DNA of 64,000 nt, taken from contig NC_087247.1 of NCBI RefSeq assembly GCF_037042905.1, positions 38,953,420-39,017,419 of the forward strand, written 5' to 3'. Below, piece after piece: positions 25,101 to 35,410 of the stretch (position 1 is its first letter; each line of letters opens with the position of its first letter). A model generated the notes under the pieces. That model did no database searches. It worked only from the letters and a program-made list of their open reading frames with translations, and was not told the DNA's origin. This stretch comes from Lytechinus pictus (lineage: Eukaryota; Echinodermata; Echinoidea; Temnopleuroida; Toxopneustidae). The position numbers were made by a program, and so were the translations under genes.

Positions 25101-25497
25101 CACTGACCCGAAGATTCTTGAACCTTGAGTGGACATTGTATGGGTTAAGCTCTAACAATTTTGGAGTACTATACAGATATTTTGTGTTAACACTTCTACA
25201 TATAGGCCTATACAGCTTATTCTCTGCTTTGACATTGACCTGGCCATCATTATCTGGGCCCGGGTTACTCTCAACATCCCCACTAATTAGCAATGTAACA
25301 TTAAAAGTAGGGATTGCATTGTTATAGTACAAAATACGTGCATTTGAGTAGCCTTTTACCTTTACAAGCATTTGTTTCCAAACATTAATACATGGTAAAC
25401 TACAAGTACGAATACATGAAGTTGTACGATGGTAGTTTGAGAACATGAGAAGAGTCAGCATTAGACTCACAATAAAGAAAGGTCTCATTCCTTCCAT
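22129..25497 (-). CDS. LINE polyprotein: leader-2A, APE endonuclease, reverse transcriptase
   Basis: The 1,122-residue ORF is uninterrupted. Residues 4-20 form a hydrophobic leader (RPFFIVSLMLTLLMF). Residues 73-81 are GDVESNPGP, a complete 2A ribosome-skipping motif. An APE-type endonuclease spans about 179-395, with LNARS (184-188), CETW (211-214), GDFN (320-323) and SDHS (383-386). The reverse transcriptase lies within about 650-930, with LDMSSAFDTIDH (Asp753), PQGS (811-814) and the catalytic YADD (842-845). The C-terminal segment with LHWLPV and LWNELP is typical of CR1/L2 lineages. No gag-like ORF1 is visible upstream. One oddity is Gly816, where PQGSVLGP-type motifs usually have Leu. 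An intact frame suggests recent insertion. Translation should yield an ~80-residue leader and an ~1,042-residue enzyme (inference). Confidence 0.93.
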   Translation of the reverse strand: MEGMRPFFIVSLMLTLLMFSNYHRTTSCIRTCSLPCINVWKQMLVKVKGYSNARILYYNNAIPTFNVTLLISGDVESNPGPDNDGQVNVKAENKLYRPICRSVNTKYLYSTPKLLELNPYNVHSRFKNLRVSEATWKQITTLHINRVKKTHRGKRAGKQTREKAEKNMHLNNDFLSKNIKFAMLNARSVKNKTAELADYIIEHNLDIIAVCETWLSPDDASPIGQLTPHGFTFKHVPRVGRRGGGVAVLFRSHLDVRIVDNPDITSFEMIQMTLNHEQKSLRLIAVYRPPGQRQLQTFFDEFSNLLDRHLLQTSDLIITGDFNIPMDSSTPTSNSFSELLSAYNLTQHINEPTHNRGHVLDLLITQKCNTAQLLKIHVKEGISDHSVLMCEFNIPKRSSNKKLVTTRNLKSLDPKEFANDTHFNSLILTHSCAKSVDEKVNLYNSLLTSALDKLAPKKQLIVTIHPNTEWYNQEIAKAKLLRRQLERRARSTKLEIHKQMYRTQKQHVNALIKKAQSNYHSKKVEDCKKDAKKLYKVANNLLNRKQPSPLPQHFTHGNQLQLANRFNQYFVDKIITIRQHFQIDTVQPSNNVCEPNSMWCEFQPVTLHEIETLVKNSRNKSCELDPVPTDLLKKCSSFLVPIITSIINDSLISGVVPQTFKTAVIHPTLKKLSLDQECLKNYRPISNLSFLSKLLERVVFSQLTSYLQEHELVDPRQSAYRPGHSVETLLVNLTDNIFRELDCDNITALVMLDMSSAFDTIDHAILIHRLTSLGISGTVLDWFTSYLTDRSQYVRIGNFASCKSSLQYGVPQGSVGGPLLFSLYIQPISQILKEHNINYHCYADDIQIYLSFKPSLSSLSLAIGKLEACLKDVKSWLTLNGLKLNDDKSEFLLLGSRKMLSKINYRSCRLNIGSTSITPSDRARNLGVIFDQDMSFRHHLTYVQQSVRYQLRNLSFIRKCLSKPAAEILIHSLISSRLDFANSLFCNLPKKDIIKLQRLQNSAARLLTLTKKSDSITPILRSLHWLPVDKRIIFKILLLVHHSVYSVSPLYLCNSISRYCPTRSLRSSSDTLLLQIPRTRHTWGDRAFSVMGPKLWNELPLRIRQLSSTESFKSQLKTYLFP
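25255..25281 (-). other. 2A translational-recoding motif in the LINE ORF
   Basis: Codons 73-81 encode GDVESNPGP, preceded by FNVTLLIS, matching the D-V/I-E-x-N-P-G-P consensus with a hydrophobic upstream stretch. In characterised 2As the ribosome fails to form the Gly-Pro bond, here Gly80 (25258-25260) and Pro81 (25255-25257), and continues translation. 2A sequences at the N-terminus of non-LTR retrotransposon proteins, including sea urchin ones, are known. Confidence 0.9.
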
Positions 25498-25540
25498 TGT
25501 ACTGAACCTGACAACTATAAGCAGCAGGCCTAGACAATAG

Positions 25541-26252
25541 TATTAAAAGCTTAAAGGTAGCTTATACAGACCATGTAAGCACATCACAGTAAGAAAGATC
25601 AACTCAAACCAGTAGACAGTTGAGTGCACAGATGCTGTACATGAAGGACTATCAGTATGGAGACTGTGCACTAAAATAGCATAGAGAAGATATAAAAATC
25701 TAAATCCAATATAGCTGAAATACATCAAAAATTCAGAATTATACAACACAAAATTGGTCCAGGAGATTCACAAAGTATATGAGATATAGCTGATGTAAAA
25801 ATAGAAGACTGAAAAATTAAAACAGCACTAGAAATAGCAAAACTATAGAGAACTGAGTGGAAGGCAGCCACGCAGGGCGCTCACTCAGGGCTATACTCTA
25901 TACTCTTGCCAACATGTTAGGACCATCAAACCTTATACCCGATCAGCTGAATAAACTCCCCCAGCCCCGGACTATATGGGTTCTCAGTTCTCACTGCCTA
26001 TATAGCAATCGACACAATCTTTATATTTCAAAACATTTGAAAGATTCCCTTTGAAAATTATGATGATGTTCTCATTTAGACCATGGACCTACTAGGCTAG
26101 TAGGTCCATGTTTAGACCAATAGCGAAAGAGAACAAGTCTTGCATAGGGACTATGAAAGGTTGAATTACTCTTTATAATTTTTCCTTATTTTTTATAAGC
26201 TATGCCTTTAACATTTGTAAAACGCGAGTTTTCACTAATTTATAGAAATTTG
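25541..26252. other. LINE 5' flank or 5' UTR and short hairpin
   Basis: No coding. Part of this, up to about 25,870 or beyond, may be LINE 5' UTR. A perfect 13-bp-arm, 3-nt-loop palindrome lies at 26082-26110 (CATGGACCTACTA / TAGTAGGTCCATG). A related core occurs at 40360-40379. Confidence 0.5.
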
Positions 26253-26882
26253 TTAAAAGTCAAGTCCATTTCATAAAAATGTTGATTTATAAATCAATAG
26301 AGAAAAATCAGACAAGCATAATGCTGAAAATTTCATCAAAATCGGATGTAAAATAAGAAAGTAATGACATTTTGAAGTTTCGCTTATCTTTACAACATAG
26401 TTATATGCACAATTTAGTCACATGCAAATGAGAGAATCAATGACAATGATGTCCCTCACTCACTATTTCTTTTGTTTTTCATTGTTTGAATTTACACAAT
26501 ATTTCAATTTTTACGGATTTGAAAATAAGGACCAACTTGACTGAACCATAAAATGTTTATCAATGGTAGTTTTACATGTTCAGGGGGGAATAAAACTTTG
26601 TTCTAAAGGACAATGAGGAGAAAATTAGAATATTTCATATTTCATACAATAAAATACAAAAGAAATAGTGAGTGAGTGATGTCATCACTCATCAGTTCCC
26701 TCATTTGCATACCGACCGGGATGTGCATATAACTGCATGTTTTGTGAAATTAAGCGAAACTTAAAAATTCCATAACTTTCTTATTTTACATCCGATTTTA
26801 ATGCAATTTTCAGTGTTGTTTTTGTTGGATTTTTCTCTTTTTATTCAAATCAACTTTTTGTTGGGGTGGACTTGTCCTTTAA
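26253..26882. mobile_element. TTAA-type foldback element, family A copy 2
   Basis: It starts TTAAAAGTCAAGTCCA and ends GGTGGACTTGTCCTTTAA. The arms carry AAATTTCATCAAAATCGGATG and its inverse, as in the copies at 12,400 and 36,629. It abuts a family C element through TTTAAA at its right end. Confidence 0.85.
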
Positions 26883-27490
26883 AGGGATGCTCCGGGCTGA
26901 AAATATTCATATCAGAATAAATAGAGTAAAATTTACAGAGCAAATGCCGAAAATTTCATCAAAATCGGATACAAATGACAAAGTTATTGAATTTTAAAGT
27001 TTAGCAATATTTTGTGTAAACAATTTAAAAAAATTATGCACATCGTCATGAATATTCATAAGGTGGGCTGATGATATCACATCCTCACTTTTCTTTTTCT
27101 TTATAATTTCATAAAATCATAATTGTTTTATTTTCATACATGTGTGAATAATATGTCTCCCTTATAATGAAATAAATTGCAGCAATTAATATCTAATGCA
27201 CTAAAACATTTGTCAATCCAATCTTTTTAGTTCTTGGAGGAAAATTTTGAATAAACCTAATTTCATACAATATATATATTATACAAAAGAACAAGTTGGG
27301 ATGTGACATCATCAATTTACTCATTGAATATTCATGAAGACATGCCTAGAACTGTTTCACCTGAAAATGCAAAATTTTAAAATGTTATAACTTTGTTATT
27401 CCTTGTCTTCTTTTGATCAATTTTTCAGTGTTTTGTTTCTTTATCTGTTTAAATCATATTTACTTCAGCCTGCATGGAGTACCCCTTTAA
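26879..27490. mobile_element. TTAA-type foldback element, family C copy 1
   Basis: It starts TTAAAGGGATGCTCCGGGCT and ends AGTACCCCTTTAA. The inverted arms contain CATCGTCATGAATATTCAT on the left and TTGAATATTCATGAAGACATG on the right. No transposase. The left TTAA is shared with family A copy 2. Confidence 0.8.
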
Positions 27491-27668
27491 CAAAAAATCA
27501 CTGCGTATGATATCCATGTGCTGTATGCCCCTGTATGACTACATCATTATAACCAACATTCGTGAATATTGTGTCTGACAAAGATATTGCTAGAAATCCT
27601 AAGGTTCATCAAAAGTTATTGGTTAAATAATATACCAATATTTTGATAGATTTGACCCAGTTCCACTG

Positions 27669-27795
27669 CTAGTCTGCAGGCACAGATCCTGATTGAAACT
27701 TTGATCAACAAGTGTGTCTCCACACAAAGACTAGCACATGTATACAAAACTTGCTGTTTTGCACAATTCAGTATATACACAAGGCAGGAGCGTAT
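27669..27795 (-). repeat. Dispersed repeat F, copy 2
   Basis: Inverted counterpart of 16573-16710: TAGTCTGCAGGCACAGA is followed by GATTGAAACTTTGAT, AGACTAGCACATG, AAAACTTGCTGTTT and ACACAAGGCA. Family unknown. Confidence 0.7.
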
Positions 27796-27907
27796 TTCAC
27801 TTTCAGCATCGTGGTCATTCCTGTTCTGTATGAAATTTTAAGATGTTTGAAAACCAAAAAATCTTCGATAATGGTCATGTTGTAATTGACCCAATAACAA
27901 GTAAAAC

Positions 27908-28523
27908 TTGAAGGGGTACTCAAAGCTGAATTTTTTTATATTTTGATAAATAGAGTAAAATTCATAAAGTAAAAATGCTGAAAATTTAATAAAAATCTGT
28001 TTCTGATAACATATAACAAAGTTATTGAATTTAAAAGTTAAGCTATATTTTGTAAAAACAGTTATAAGCACGTCGCCATGAATATTCATTAGGTTGACTG
28101 ATGATGTCACATTCCCACTTTACCTTTTCTTATGTTATTACATGAAATCGTAATTGTTTCATTATTTCATACCTTGTGTGAGTGATATTATGTCTCCCTT
28201 GTAATGAAATAAGTTGCATCAATGAATATCCAATGTACTAAATCAGTTGTGAATCCAAGTTCTTCGAGGAAAATTTTTGAATAAACCCAATTTCAGATTA
28301 ATACAAAAGAAAAAGTGGGGATATGACATCATCAAATTGCTCATTGAATATTCATGAAGGCATGCCTATATCATGTATATCTGCTTTACCGGAATAATGC
28401 AAAACTTTAAAATGTCGTAACTTTGTTATTCCCTGTCCGATTATGATCAATTTTTCATTGCTTTGTTTAATTTTTCTTTATCTGTTCAAATCATATCATT
28501 TTCAGCCTAGAGTATCCCTTTAA
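27908..28523. mobile_element. TTAA-type foldback element, family C copy 2
   Basis: The left end is TTGAAGGGGTACTCAAAGC (TTAA mutated to TTGA) and the right end is GAGTATCCCTTTAA. The internal layout is the same as family C copy 1. It abuts family A copy 3 through TTTAAA (28519-28524). Confidence 0.8.
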
Positions 28524-29875
28524 ATTACAATTCCCCCCCCAAAAAAAAAAATTATTTGAATAAAAAAAGAGATATCCAACAATTAGCATAAGACTGAAAT
28601 ATTCATAAAAATCGGATGGATGTAAAATAAGAAAGTTATGACATTTTTGTTTCGTTTCACACAAATTATGCACATCCTGGGCCCCATCTTACAAAGAGTT
28701 ACGATCCAATCAATCTCAACTTATGGAAATCCATCAATGTCATAATTTTTTCTTGAGGAAATGTGCTCAATGTCCTTTGAAAACAAGATAAGCATATTAT
28801 TGTCAAGAAAACAGTGAACGTATGAATATACATCATTTCTAGAAAATTATTTTTAAAAAATTTTCATTTTAGATTTTGACGTTGCTGGCGGACCATAGTT
28901 GTGATTGATCAGATCGAACGCAACACTTCTTAAGATGGGGCCCTGGGGCCCGTCTTACAAAGAGTTACGATTGATCCAATCAATCGTAACTCTATGGAAA
29001 TCCATCAGTGTCATAAATTTTTCCACAGGAAATGTGCACAATGTGCACAATGTCCTTTGTAAACAAACAGAAGCACGGTGATTTTTTAAAGAAAACAATT
29101 AATGCATGAATATACATCATAGTCAGAGAATATTTTGAACAAACATGCATAATACATGTTGACATTGCTGGCCGTCCATAGTTTCATTACAAAGAGTTGC
29201 GATTGATCCGATTAATCGCAAGTCAGCAAGGTCAATATAATTAGAAATTCAAGTTTGTTCAAAATGTGTTCTAGATATGAATGTATATCCACAAATTCAT
29301 TGGTTTCTTGACAAATTGGTGTGTTCTACTTTGTTTACAAAGACACTGAAAGAACGTTTTACAAATTTCCTGTAGAAAAAATTATGACACTGATGGATTT
29401 CCATAGAGTTACAATTGATTGGATCGATCGTAACTCTTTGAATAAGACGGGGCCCATGCAGGTCTGTATGCAAAATGAGGGAACTGATGGCGTCACCCAC
29501 TATTTTTTTTGTTTCCTATGAAATATCTTAATTTTCTCCGCATTGTCCTGTGAAACATAGTTTATTCCTCCCTGAACATGTGGAAATTGTCAAATCTGTA
29601 AGAACAATAAAATATTGTATAATTCAAACAATAAAAAACAAAAGAAATAGTGGATGAGGGACATCATCCTCTTTCTCATTTGCATGTCACCGATCACTAA
29701 GTCGTTCATTATAACTGTTTTTTTTTTTGCTTTTGGGTGAAAAAAATATAAAGAGAATCGTTTAAAAATGCCATAACTTTCTTATTTTGCATCCAATTTT
29801 GATGACTTTTTTCATCATTATGTTTATACGATTTTTTTCCGTTGATTTTTTTTCTGTGGTGAATCTCTTTTCAAT
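28520..29875. mobile_element. Family A foldback copy 3, interrupted by D elements
   Basis: The left part (28520-28678) and right part (29456-29875) match one family A element end to end. The element is broken inside the segment that elsewhere reads TATGCACATCCTGG followed by a run to ATGCAAATGAGG. The inserted 0.78 kb is the D cluster. The termini are degraded. Confidence 0.7.
28679..29455. mobile_element. D-family inverted-repeat elements nested in family A copy 3
   Basis: Ends of the type GGGGCCCGTCTTACAAAGAG, with subterminal TTACGATTGATC and TCGTAACTCTTTG, occur inverted. A first unit runs about 28679-28943 and ends GATGGGGCCC. A second runs about 28945-29455 and ends AAGACGGGGCCC. A third left-end-like stretch lies inside at about 29,185-29,228. 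No coding. Confidence 0.7.
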
Positions 29876-31599
29876 CACTGCAGGCGCACAGATGTTGGGT
29901 GGGCAGGGAAAAAAGAAGGGGAAAGAAAAGAAAATTAAAAGGTAAAGAGTGATATTATATGCTTATCTGAATATTATGTCAAAATGTATCATTTTCTTTA
30001 TTGAAAAGGTCAAAATATTTGCTCCCTCGAAACTTTTAAGAACTTTTGCATCATCCGCCATGTCTGGTCCCCTCATTTTTTTTTTGCTAATCACCCCATT
30101 GTTTTCAATAAAAAAATTAACAAGTTTTGCTTTGAAAGGGAACTTCAGAAGCCATGCAAGAATGCATGGATACCGTGAAGCCTCCACATTTTTGACAAGG
30201 CAGTTAAAGTTCTTTCAACGATATTTCGCCCGGAAATGTCCAGAGGTTGGACATGAGCGACAGGGTGAGAGACAACACAGGCTTCTCCGACTATAAATAC
30301 CCCCTTGCTGTACATGAATGTTCACATTCACAAGCCTTTCAATAGATAAGACGTTAAGGCCATCCCCCTTTTCGCAGGTATATATAAATGGACAATTCCA
30401 TTACAGCTAAACAGGGGGATGAAACACTGCAGGGACATCTTCGTTTTGTTAATTTATTTTGTAGTCACTTTTGTACTTGTGAATATGTGAGTGTGTGCAT
30501 GTGTCCGTGTGAGAGAGAAAGGGGGAGGGGAAGCGATTTGTGATTTGGCAAAGAGACCGAGACAACATATCGAATTTCATAATCACCTAAAACACTTAAA
30601 AAATCATAAAAATAGGATGAAATTCCATTTGCATGTAGCTTTACCATGGTTCGTGATGAATATACAATGACCCAGCTGAAGTCAGCCTACAAAAATTCAA
30701 TTTATTCCTGGAATTAAAAAAAAAAGAAAAATTCTGATTTGATGTGTAAGGTGTTAATAATCATTGCTGATATTTTTTTGGCAAGAAAGATAATTTCATT
30801 TACATGATTTAGGGGTAAATCATAATACCGAACATCATTCGATTTTTTTGTTAGTAAGTCCACACTGAAACTACAAAGATACAAGGCATGTGTAATGCTT
30901 TTGCCATTTTTTCCTTTTGTTTGTTTTCCTTTCTTTTTCTTTTTGTAAATTCAAATACTATAGTTAAACAGTTATAAAGGAAACAAAAATTACATCGTCC
31001 ATGATTACACCACACTTCACGGACAATCCCAAGCGATCTTCAATTTGCATGTCTTGCCCGCAGTGCCCACCAATGAGGTTAAAAAAACACACCAAAAAAA
31101 ACCCGAAGTAGGGACATGTAATTATTAAGAGTCTTTAATTGTTTTTCTTGTATTTTCAATTCGATTTTGATGAAATGTTTTTTGTCTTGCTTTTATCCTT
31201 GTACAACCGTTAAAATAAAATGAAAATAACTGCCACTCCGATTATCAAGGATTCAATGTATATTTATCATATGAAATTACTTCACGGGTATACTCATTCA
31301 TCAATAACTCATATAAATGTGCCCCCCCCCCCATTCTCTTTCCACCATAAGAGAATGACCCTTTCAAATTGATAGGATCTGCCTCCCCCAAAATATTTTG
31401 GACGACTCCGGAAGGCCGATATTGGATTACTCGAATGGTTGCCATGGTTGCAGATTCCGAACCTGCCTGACGTTGCCGTGTCGCCGTTGCTGATTGGTCC
31501 TTACCTAATCCTATTTTCAGTGACTTCCGATCATGATCAAATTACTTGTCAATCATACGAGATCAAAAAAGTGCGCCGTTCTGAAAAGGAGCAGAGGCC
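29876..31599. other. Intergenic sequence upstream of DUSP6/7
   Basis: AT-rich, with short open frames lacking family features. A 12-nt C run lies at about 31,321. Nothing else was recognised. Confidence 0.4.
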
Positions 31600-32252
31600 G
31601 AGGCGAGCGAAGACCCACCGGTAATATGTTGTTCATGAACGCTCGCATTTAGGGTTGCTTGCATGCTGTGCTAGTGGTAGTAGGGCGAGCATGCGCTGGC
31701 GCTGGCTGAAAGGGTAATAGCGCTGTTTTCATCAAACTAGAGCTTAATTAATGAGTGGAGTGCTGATGGTGCTGTCATTTACCGAAGAGCGTCCCGAGGT
31801 GGTTTCCCAATGCATGTTGCACAACGAAATCTAAGCAACGTGGGATATATTTACACAGAGAGGGTCGGTCATCCAGCACAATAATCCGAAACCCACTTCT
31901 AATTTATTTGGGATGTTTACTCAAGGCGCAGTGTTCAGAACTTCTTCACACCAAACCAGTACCCATGTATGACGACCCATACATCATACGCATAGCATCG
32001 TCAGTGTAGTGCACCCCTCATTGGACCGATACCAGTCGCCCGTACCAAACTGTGCACCTCTTGTGTCCATCACATCTAGGAATACGCGCCCAATGACAAG
32101 TGCACAAGTTTCACGTCTGTACTCTGGTCATTTCCACTTCTCGATATCAACTTCTTTTCATCTCCTCAAATAAGATTGAGGTAACAGCAAAATTATCGTG
32201 TGATTGGAATCAAATTCCACCCGATTTCTTCGGGGGATAACCACAGAACATA
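31600..32252 (+). promoter_or_regulatory. DUSP6: DUSP6/7 5' flank and 5' UTR (inferred)
   Basis: Locally GC-richer sequence directly upstream of the start codon. No TATA box can be trusted (GGATATATTTAC near 31,841 is a weak candidate). An in-frame TAA at 32238-32240, 15 nt before the ATG, shows that the coding frame does not extend upstream. The transcription start is not determinable from sequence. Confidence 0.45.
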
Positions 32253-32655
32253 ATGCCAGCTCAGACTCCTGAAAGGTCGTCCTTCGTAATGGAAGACTCA
32301 GAACTTTTGGGGACCAGTTCCAAGTCGGTGCAGGAGCAAGTGTTGTCAGGCCAAGTTCTCCTCATGGACTACAGACCAAACTCGGCCTTCTGTCGATCAC
32401 ATATAGAAGGGGCCGTGAACATTTGCTTGCCAGGAATTCTCCTTCGGAGGTTAAAGAAAGGAAAGAATCTCTCATTGAAATGTCTGATTCAAGGAGATGA
32501 AGGAAATAAGGACCTGTTCATGAAAATGGCCAGCAAAGTTCCTCTCATTCTTTATGATGAGAACTCTAGCAACATTAATGCAAACTCAGACACCCCATTT
32601 GTTCTGTTACTGAGGAGACTCAAAGAGGTTGGTTATCGGGTTACCTATTTGCGAG
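32253..32655 (+). CDS. DUSP6: DUSP6/7-type MAP-kinase phosphatase, exon 1 (rhodanese/ERK-docking)
   Basis: Exon 1 encodes residues 1-134 plus the first base of codon 135. The start ATG at 32253 is preceded by an in-frame stop 15 nt upstream; Met13 is the only nearby alternative. Residues about 24-134 form most of the non-catalytic rhodanese (Cdc25-homology) domain, including LLMDYRPNSAFCRSHIEGA (36-54). Arg65-Arg66 in LLRRLKKG form the kinase-interaction motif that binds the acidic docking groove of ERK1/2 in MKP-3 enzymes. The donor CGAG|GTAGGT at 32656 is phase 1. The enzyme dephosphorylates phospho-Thr and phospho-Tyr of activated ERK in the cytoplasm. DUSP6, DUSP7 and DUSP9 cannot be told apart here; this looks like the single pre-duplication orthologue. 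Confidence 0.95.
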
Positions 32656-33199
32656 GTAGGTCTATTTGATCATACATCTGTACATGTATATAGTATTAAG
32701 CCTATATTAATTCACAAATGATTGGTCCACACAATGTCATTTCTTTATCACTATCAGTTGGGTGAACTGAGTGGAAAAAAAAATATATATATATAAAATA
32801 TGTATATATAATGCTTTCAGGTGAAAGGTCACTTGATCATACTATTCTCATTGACATGATGGATACTATCCAAAATGTAAGATTTATGACGTGGCTCTTT
32901 ACATACCGTATTTACATTTATGGCTTCTTGCCTTTGTAAGTTTGTAACCAAATTGTATAGGCCTAGTAGTAGTAGAATACACCGACACTGTTGCTGTCTT
33001 ATGATTATGATAGCAAGGTGAAAGTAATGTATGGTAACTATACCAACAAGTATGGATTAAGTTTATTTAACTGTTACAGGAAACTGTTTGTGCTTTAATA
33101 TGTACTATTTTTTACTATTTATATTTGTGTGACAGATATTTAATGTCATAACTCCTTTAGAGTGTTGATTAGGTGCATTAAAGATAAATACCAGTTGTG

Positions 33200-33400
33200 G
33201 TAACGATCTCAAAACGAGTTTGAACAGAATTCAATAAAATTACCACCCAAGTTTTTGTATGTACATGTATTTAAGTAAAAAATATGTGCCAAGTATGGCT
33301 CAGGAGAAAAATGCGTAATTGCTGAGAAATGAGCTAAAAAAGCATGGAAATTCATAAAATGTCTGGTATTTTTCTGAACAATATGAACACACTGTCCCGC
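33200..33400 (+). repeat. Diverged local duplication, copy 1 (partner 34705-34885)
   Basis: TCAAAACGAGTTTGAACAGA, then AATTCAATAAAAT, a GTACATG block, AAAATATGTGCC and GCATGGAAATTC recur in the same order at 34705-34885. This is an old local duplication about 1.5 kb apart. Confidence 0.6.
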
Positions 33401-33555
33401 ATATTCCTTTTTGTATTAGTGATCATCAGAATTATTGGTTTTAAACCAAGATTCTAAAGACTTTCTCATGAAATAATTGTTTGCTACAGCACAGGTACCT
33501 ACTTTCTTTTACATTTTAACAAGCATACCCTACATCTCAACATCCAAGTGAATTC

Positions 33556-33714
33556 CAGGGGCCGCGGAACGGTTTTCAAAGTGGGGGGGGGGGGAGGGGG
33601 GCTGACCATGCAAAATATGACAATCATATGGTAATTTTTATGTTTTTGTACACGGTTTTGGAAAATAGTGGGGGGCTGAAACCCCCCCCAGCCCTCCCGC
33701 TTCCGCGGCCCCTA
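33556..33714. mobile_element. Short MITE with GC-rich inverted ends
   Basis: The left end CAGGGGCCGCGGAACGG is mirrored by CCGCTTCCGCGGCCCCTA. A poly-G block and a poly-C block follow just inside. AATTC occurs just outside both ends, a possible part of a target duplication. CAGGGG-type ends suggest hAT, weakly. Confidence 0.65.
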
Positions 33715-34704
33715 AATTCTACATGTAGTACAGGTCTATGTAATCCATTGAAACCCCTGATAGGCTTTTGTCCCTACATGTACTACCCTGTAATTGATCA
33801 TTATTTGGTTTGAATTATTTTGGTGTGTATGGACATGGACCCATGGTATTTTGCAATGTAGAGAGGGAAATAAAACTTAAATAAATTTAATCAAACTTGG
33901 ATGATTTTTAAGGAAGTTAAATGGCAAGTATGTCAATTGAAAACAGAATGTAATTCATAACATTGCCATTGGTACATGTATAGTTGGCAGTGCATCACTG
34001 CCACTTTCCAATTTTCTTTTAATTTCACAAATACATTTAAGGAGCTCTGAGTCTGCTATACATTGAATCACAATCATGTGCTGACACGTATGGAACATGA
34101 AATATGATAATAATTTTAATTCACATTAATTATGATTCTATGATTATGTTCCCCAAGGGTCAACCAGGGAAGTGACTCGCGCTTCTTTGTGATCTAAGAC
34201 CTTCACTTCTGTATAGGGGAGAAATGAAAAAAATATATATTGAAATTCCATGTGTGACAACTTTACTTTCATTAAGGAATGGAAAATGATTTACATTGTA
34301 CATGTAAATGTCCACTTTCATTTAGTAATTGCAATCAACAAACAATTTTCTACAAATTGCCTTATGCCATTTACTTATTAGTTGGAGAGGATGGTCTTAT
34401 ATTTCTTAGCCTCTTGTGCTTGACATTTGGTCTTAATCTCGGAGGAATTCCATCAACACCAATAGCTGAAGTTCACCCCCGTTGAGTTGATGTTTCCTGT
34501 TGTGCTCTGGAAGAGAAATGAGAACACATTTCCTATATGATGTCTGCTCCCCTTCCCATATGTCATCTGCTGGTTGGAGAAATTCCTGCTCAGTCAGCTT
34601 CTGTGTAACTTATCGATGTCATAATCTGTTGATTTGAGTACTTTATTCTACATATATGTACATGTAGATCTTTTTAATATATATATTTTTTTCATTTTCA
34701 AGTT

Positions 34705-34885
34705 TAATGATTTCAAAATGAGTATGTACAGAATCCAATAAAATGACCATTCAATTGTCTGTGTGTATACATGTAAATAATAAAAATATGTATCAAAGAA
34801 TTTTGGAAGAAATTATGTAATTGCTGATTAATTAACATGATAAGCATGGAATTCCAGTCGTTTGTCTGGTCTGTTTCCAAGTAAT
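34705..34885 (+). repeat. Diverged local duplication, copy 2 (partner 33200-33400)
   Basis: Same ordered blocks as the partner: TCAAAATGAGTATGTACAGA, CCAATAAAATGACCA, AAAATATGTATC, GTAATTGCTGA and GCATGGAATTCC. Non-coding. Confidence 0.6.
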
Positions 34886-34933
34886 AATTAGTACCACATA
34901 CATGTACTCGTATCTGTGTTAATATCTTCAATA

Positions 34934-35410
34934 GGTGGTTTCAAACCGCCTCGATCACAAGAATCCCCGTTAAATTACGAGAACTTTTTTAGGCTGAAAA
35001 ATACCCATTAATTATTCCTGCATTCACACCGCCCTGAAACATACCCTTCGGGATAAGTTCCTGAAGTTACGAGCATGCGCAGTATGGTCTGATAAGCAGC
35101 AAGGCGCGAAATTCAAAATCACTAGCCCAGCAAGCAACCCATGCACGGCGCCGCACCCAACGACACGCTGGGCTAAAAGTTCCCGTAATTTGCTTTCAGA
35201 CCGCCAAAATACCCACGACCTTGGAAAAATCCCCGCGAAAGTTCTCGTAATTTCGCCAAGTACCTACTATTTATTGGGTATTTTCTTTCGGGGATATTAC
35301 GCGTAGTTTGCTTTCACACCGCCAAAATACCTGGTATTTTCTGATCGGGGTAAATTTCCCGATCAGAGAATACCTGGAACTGGCGAACTTCGAGGCGGTC
35401 TGAAACCACC
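34934..35410. mobile_element. TA-flanked MITE
   Basis: Terminal inverted repeats GGTGGTTTCAAACCGCCTCG and its inverse at 35390-35410 match at 20 of 21 positions. TA flanks both sides (34932-34933 and 35411-35412), the target of Tc1/mariner-type elements. GC-richer than the surrounding intron. No transposase. Length 477 bp. Confidence 0.88.
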
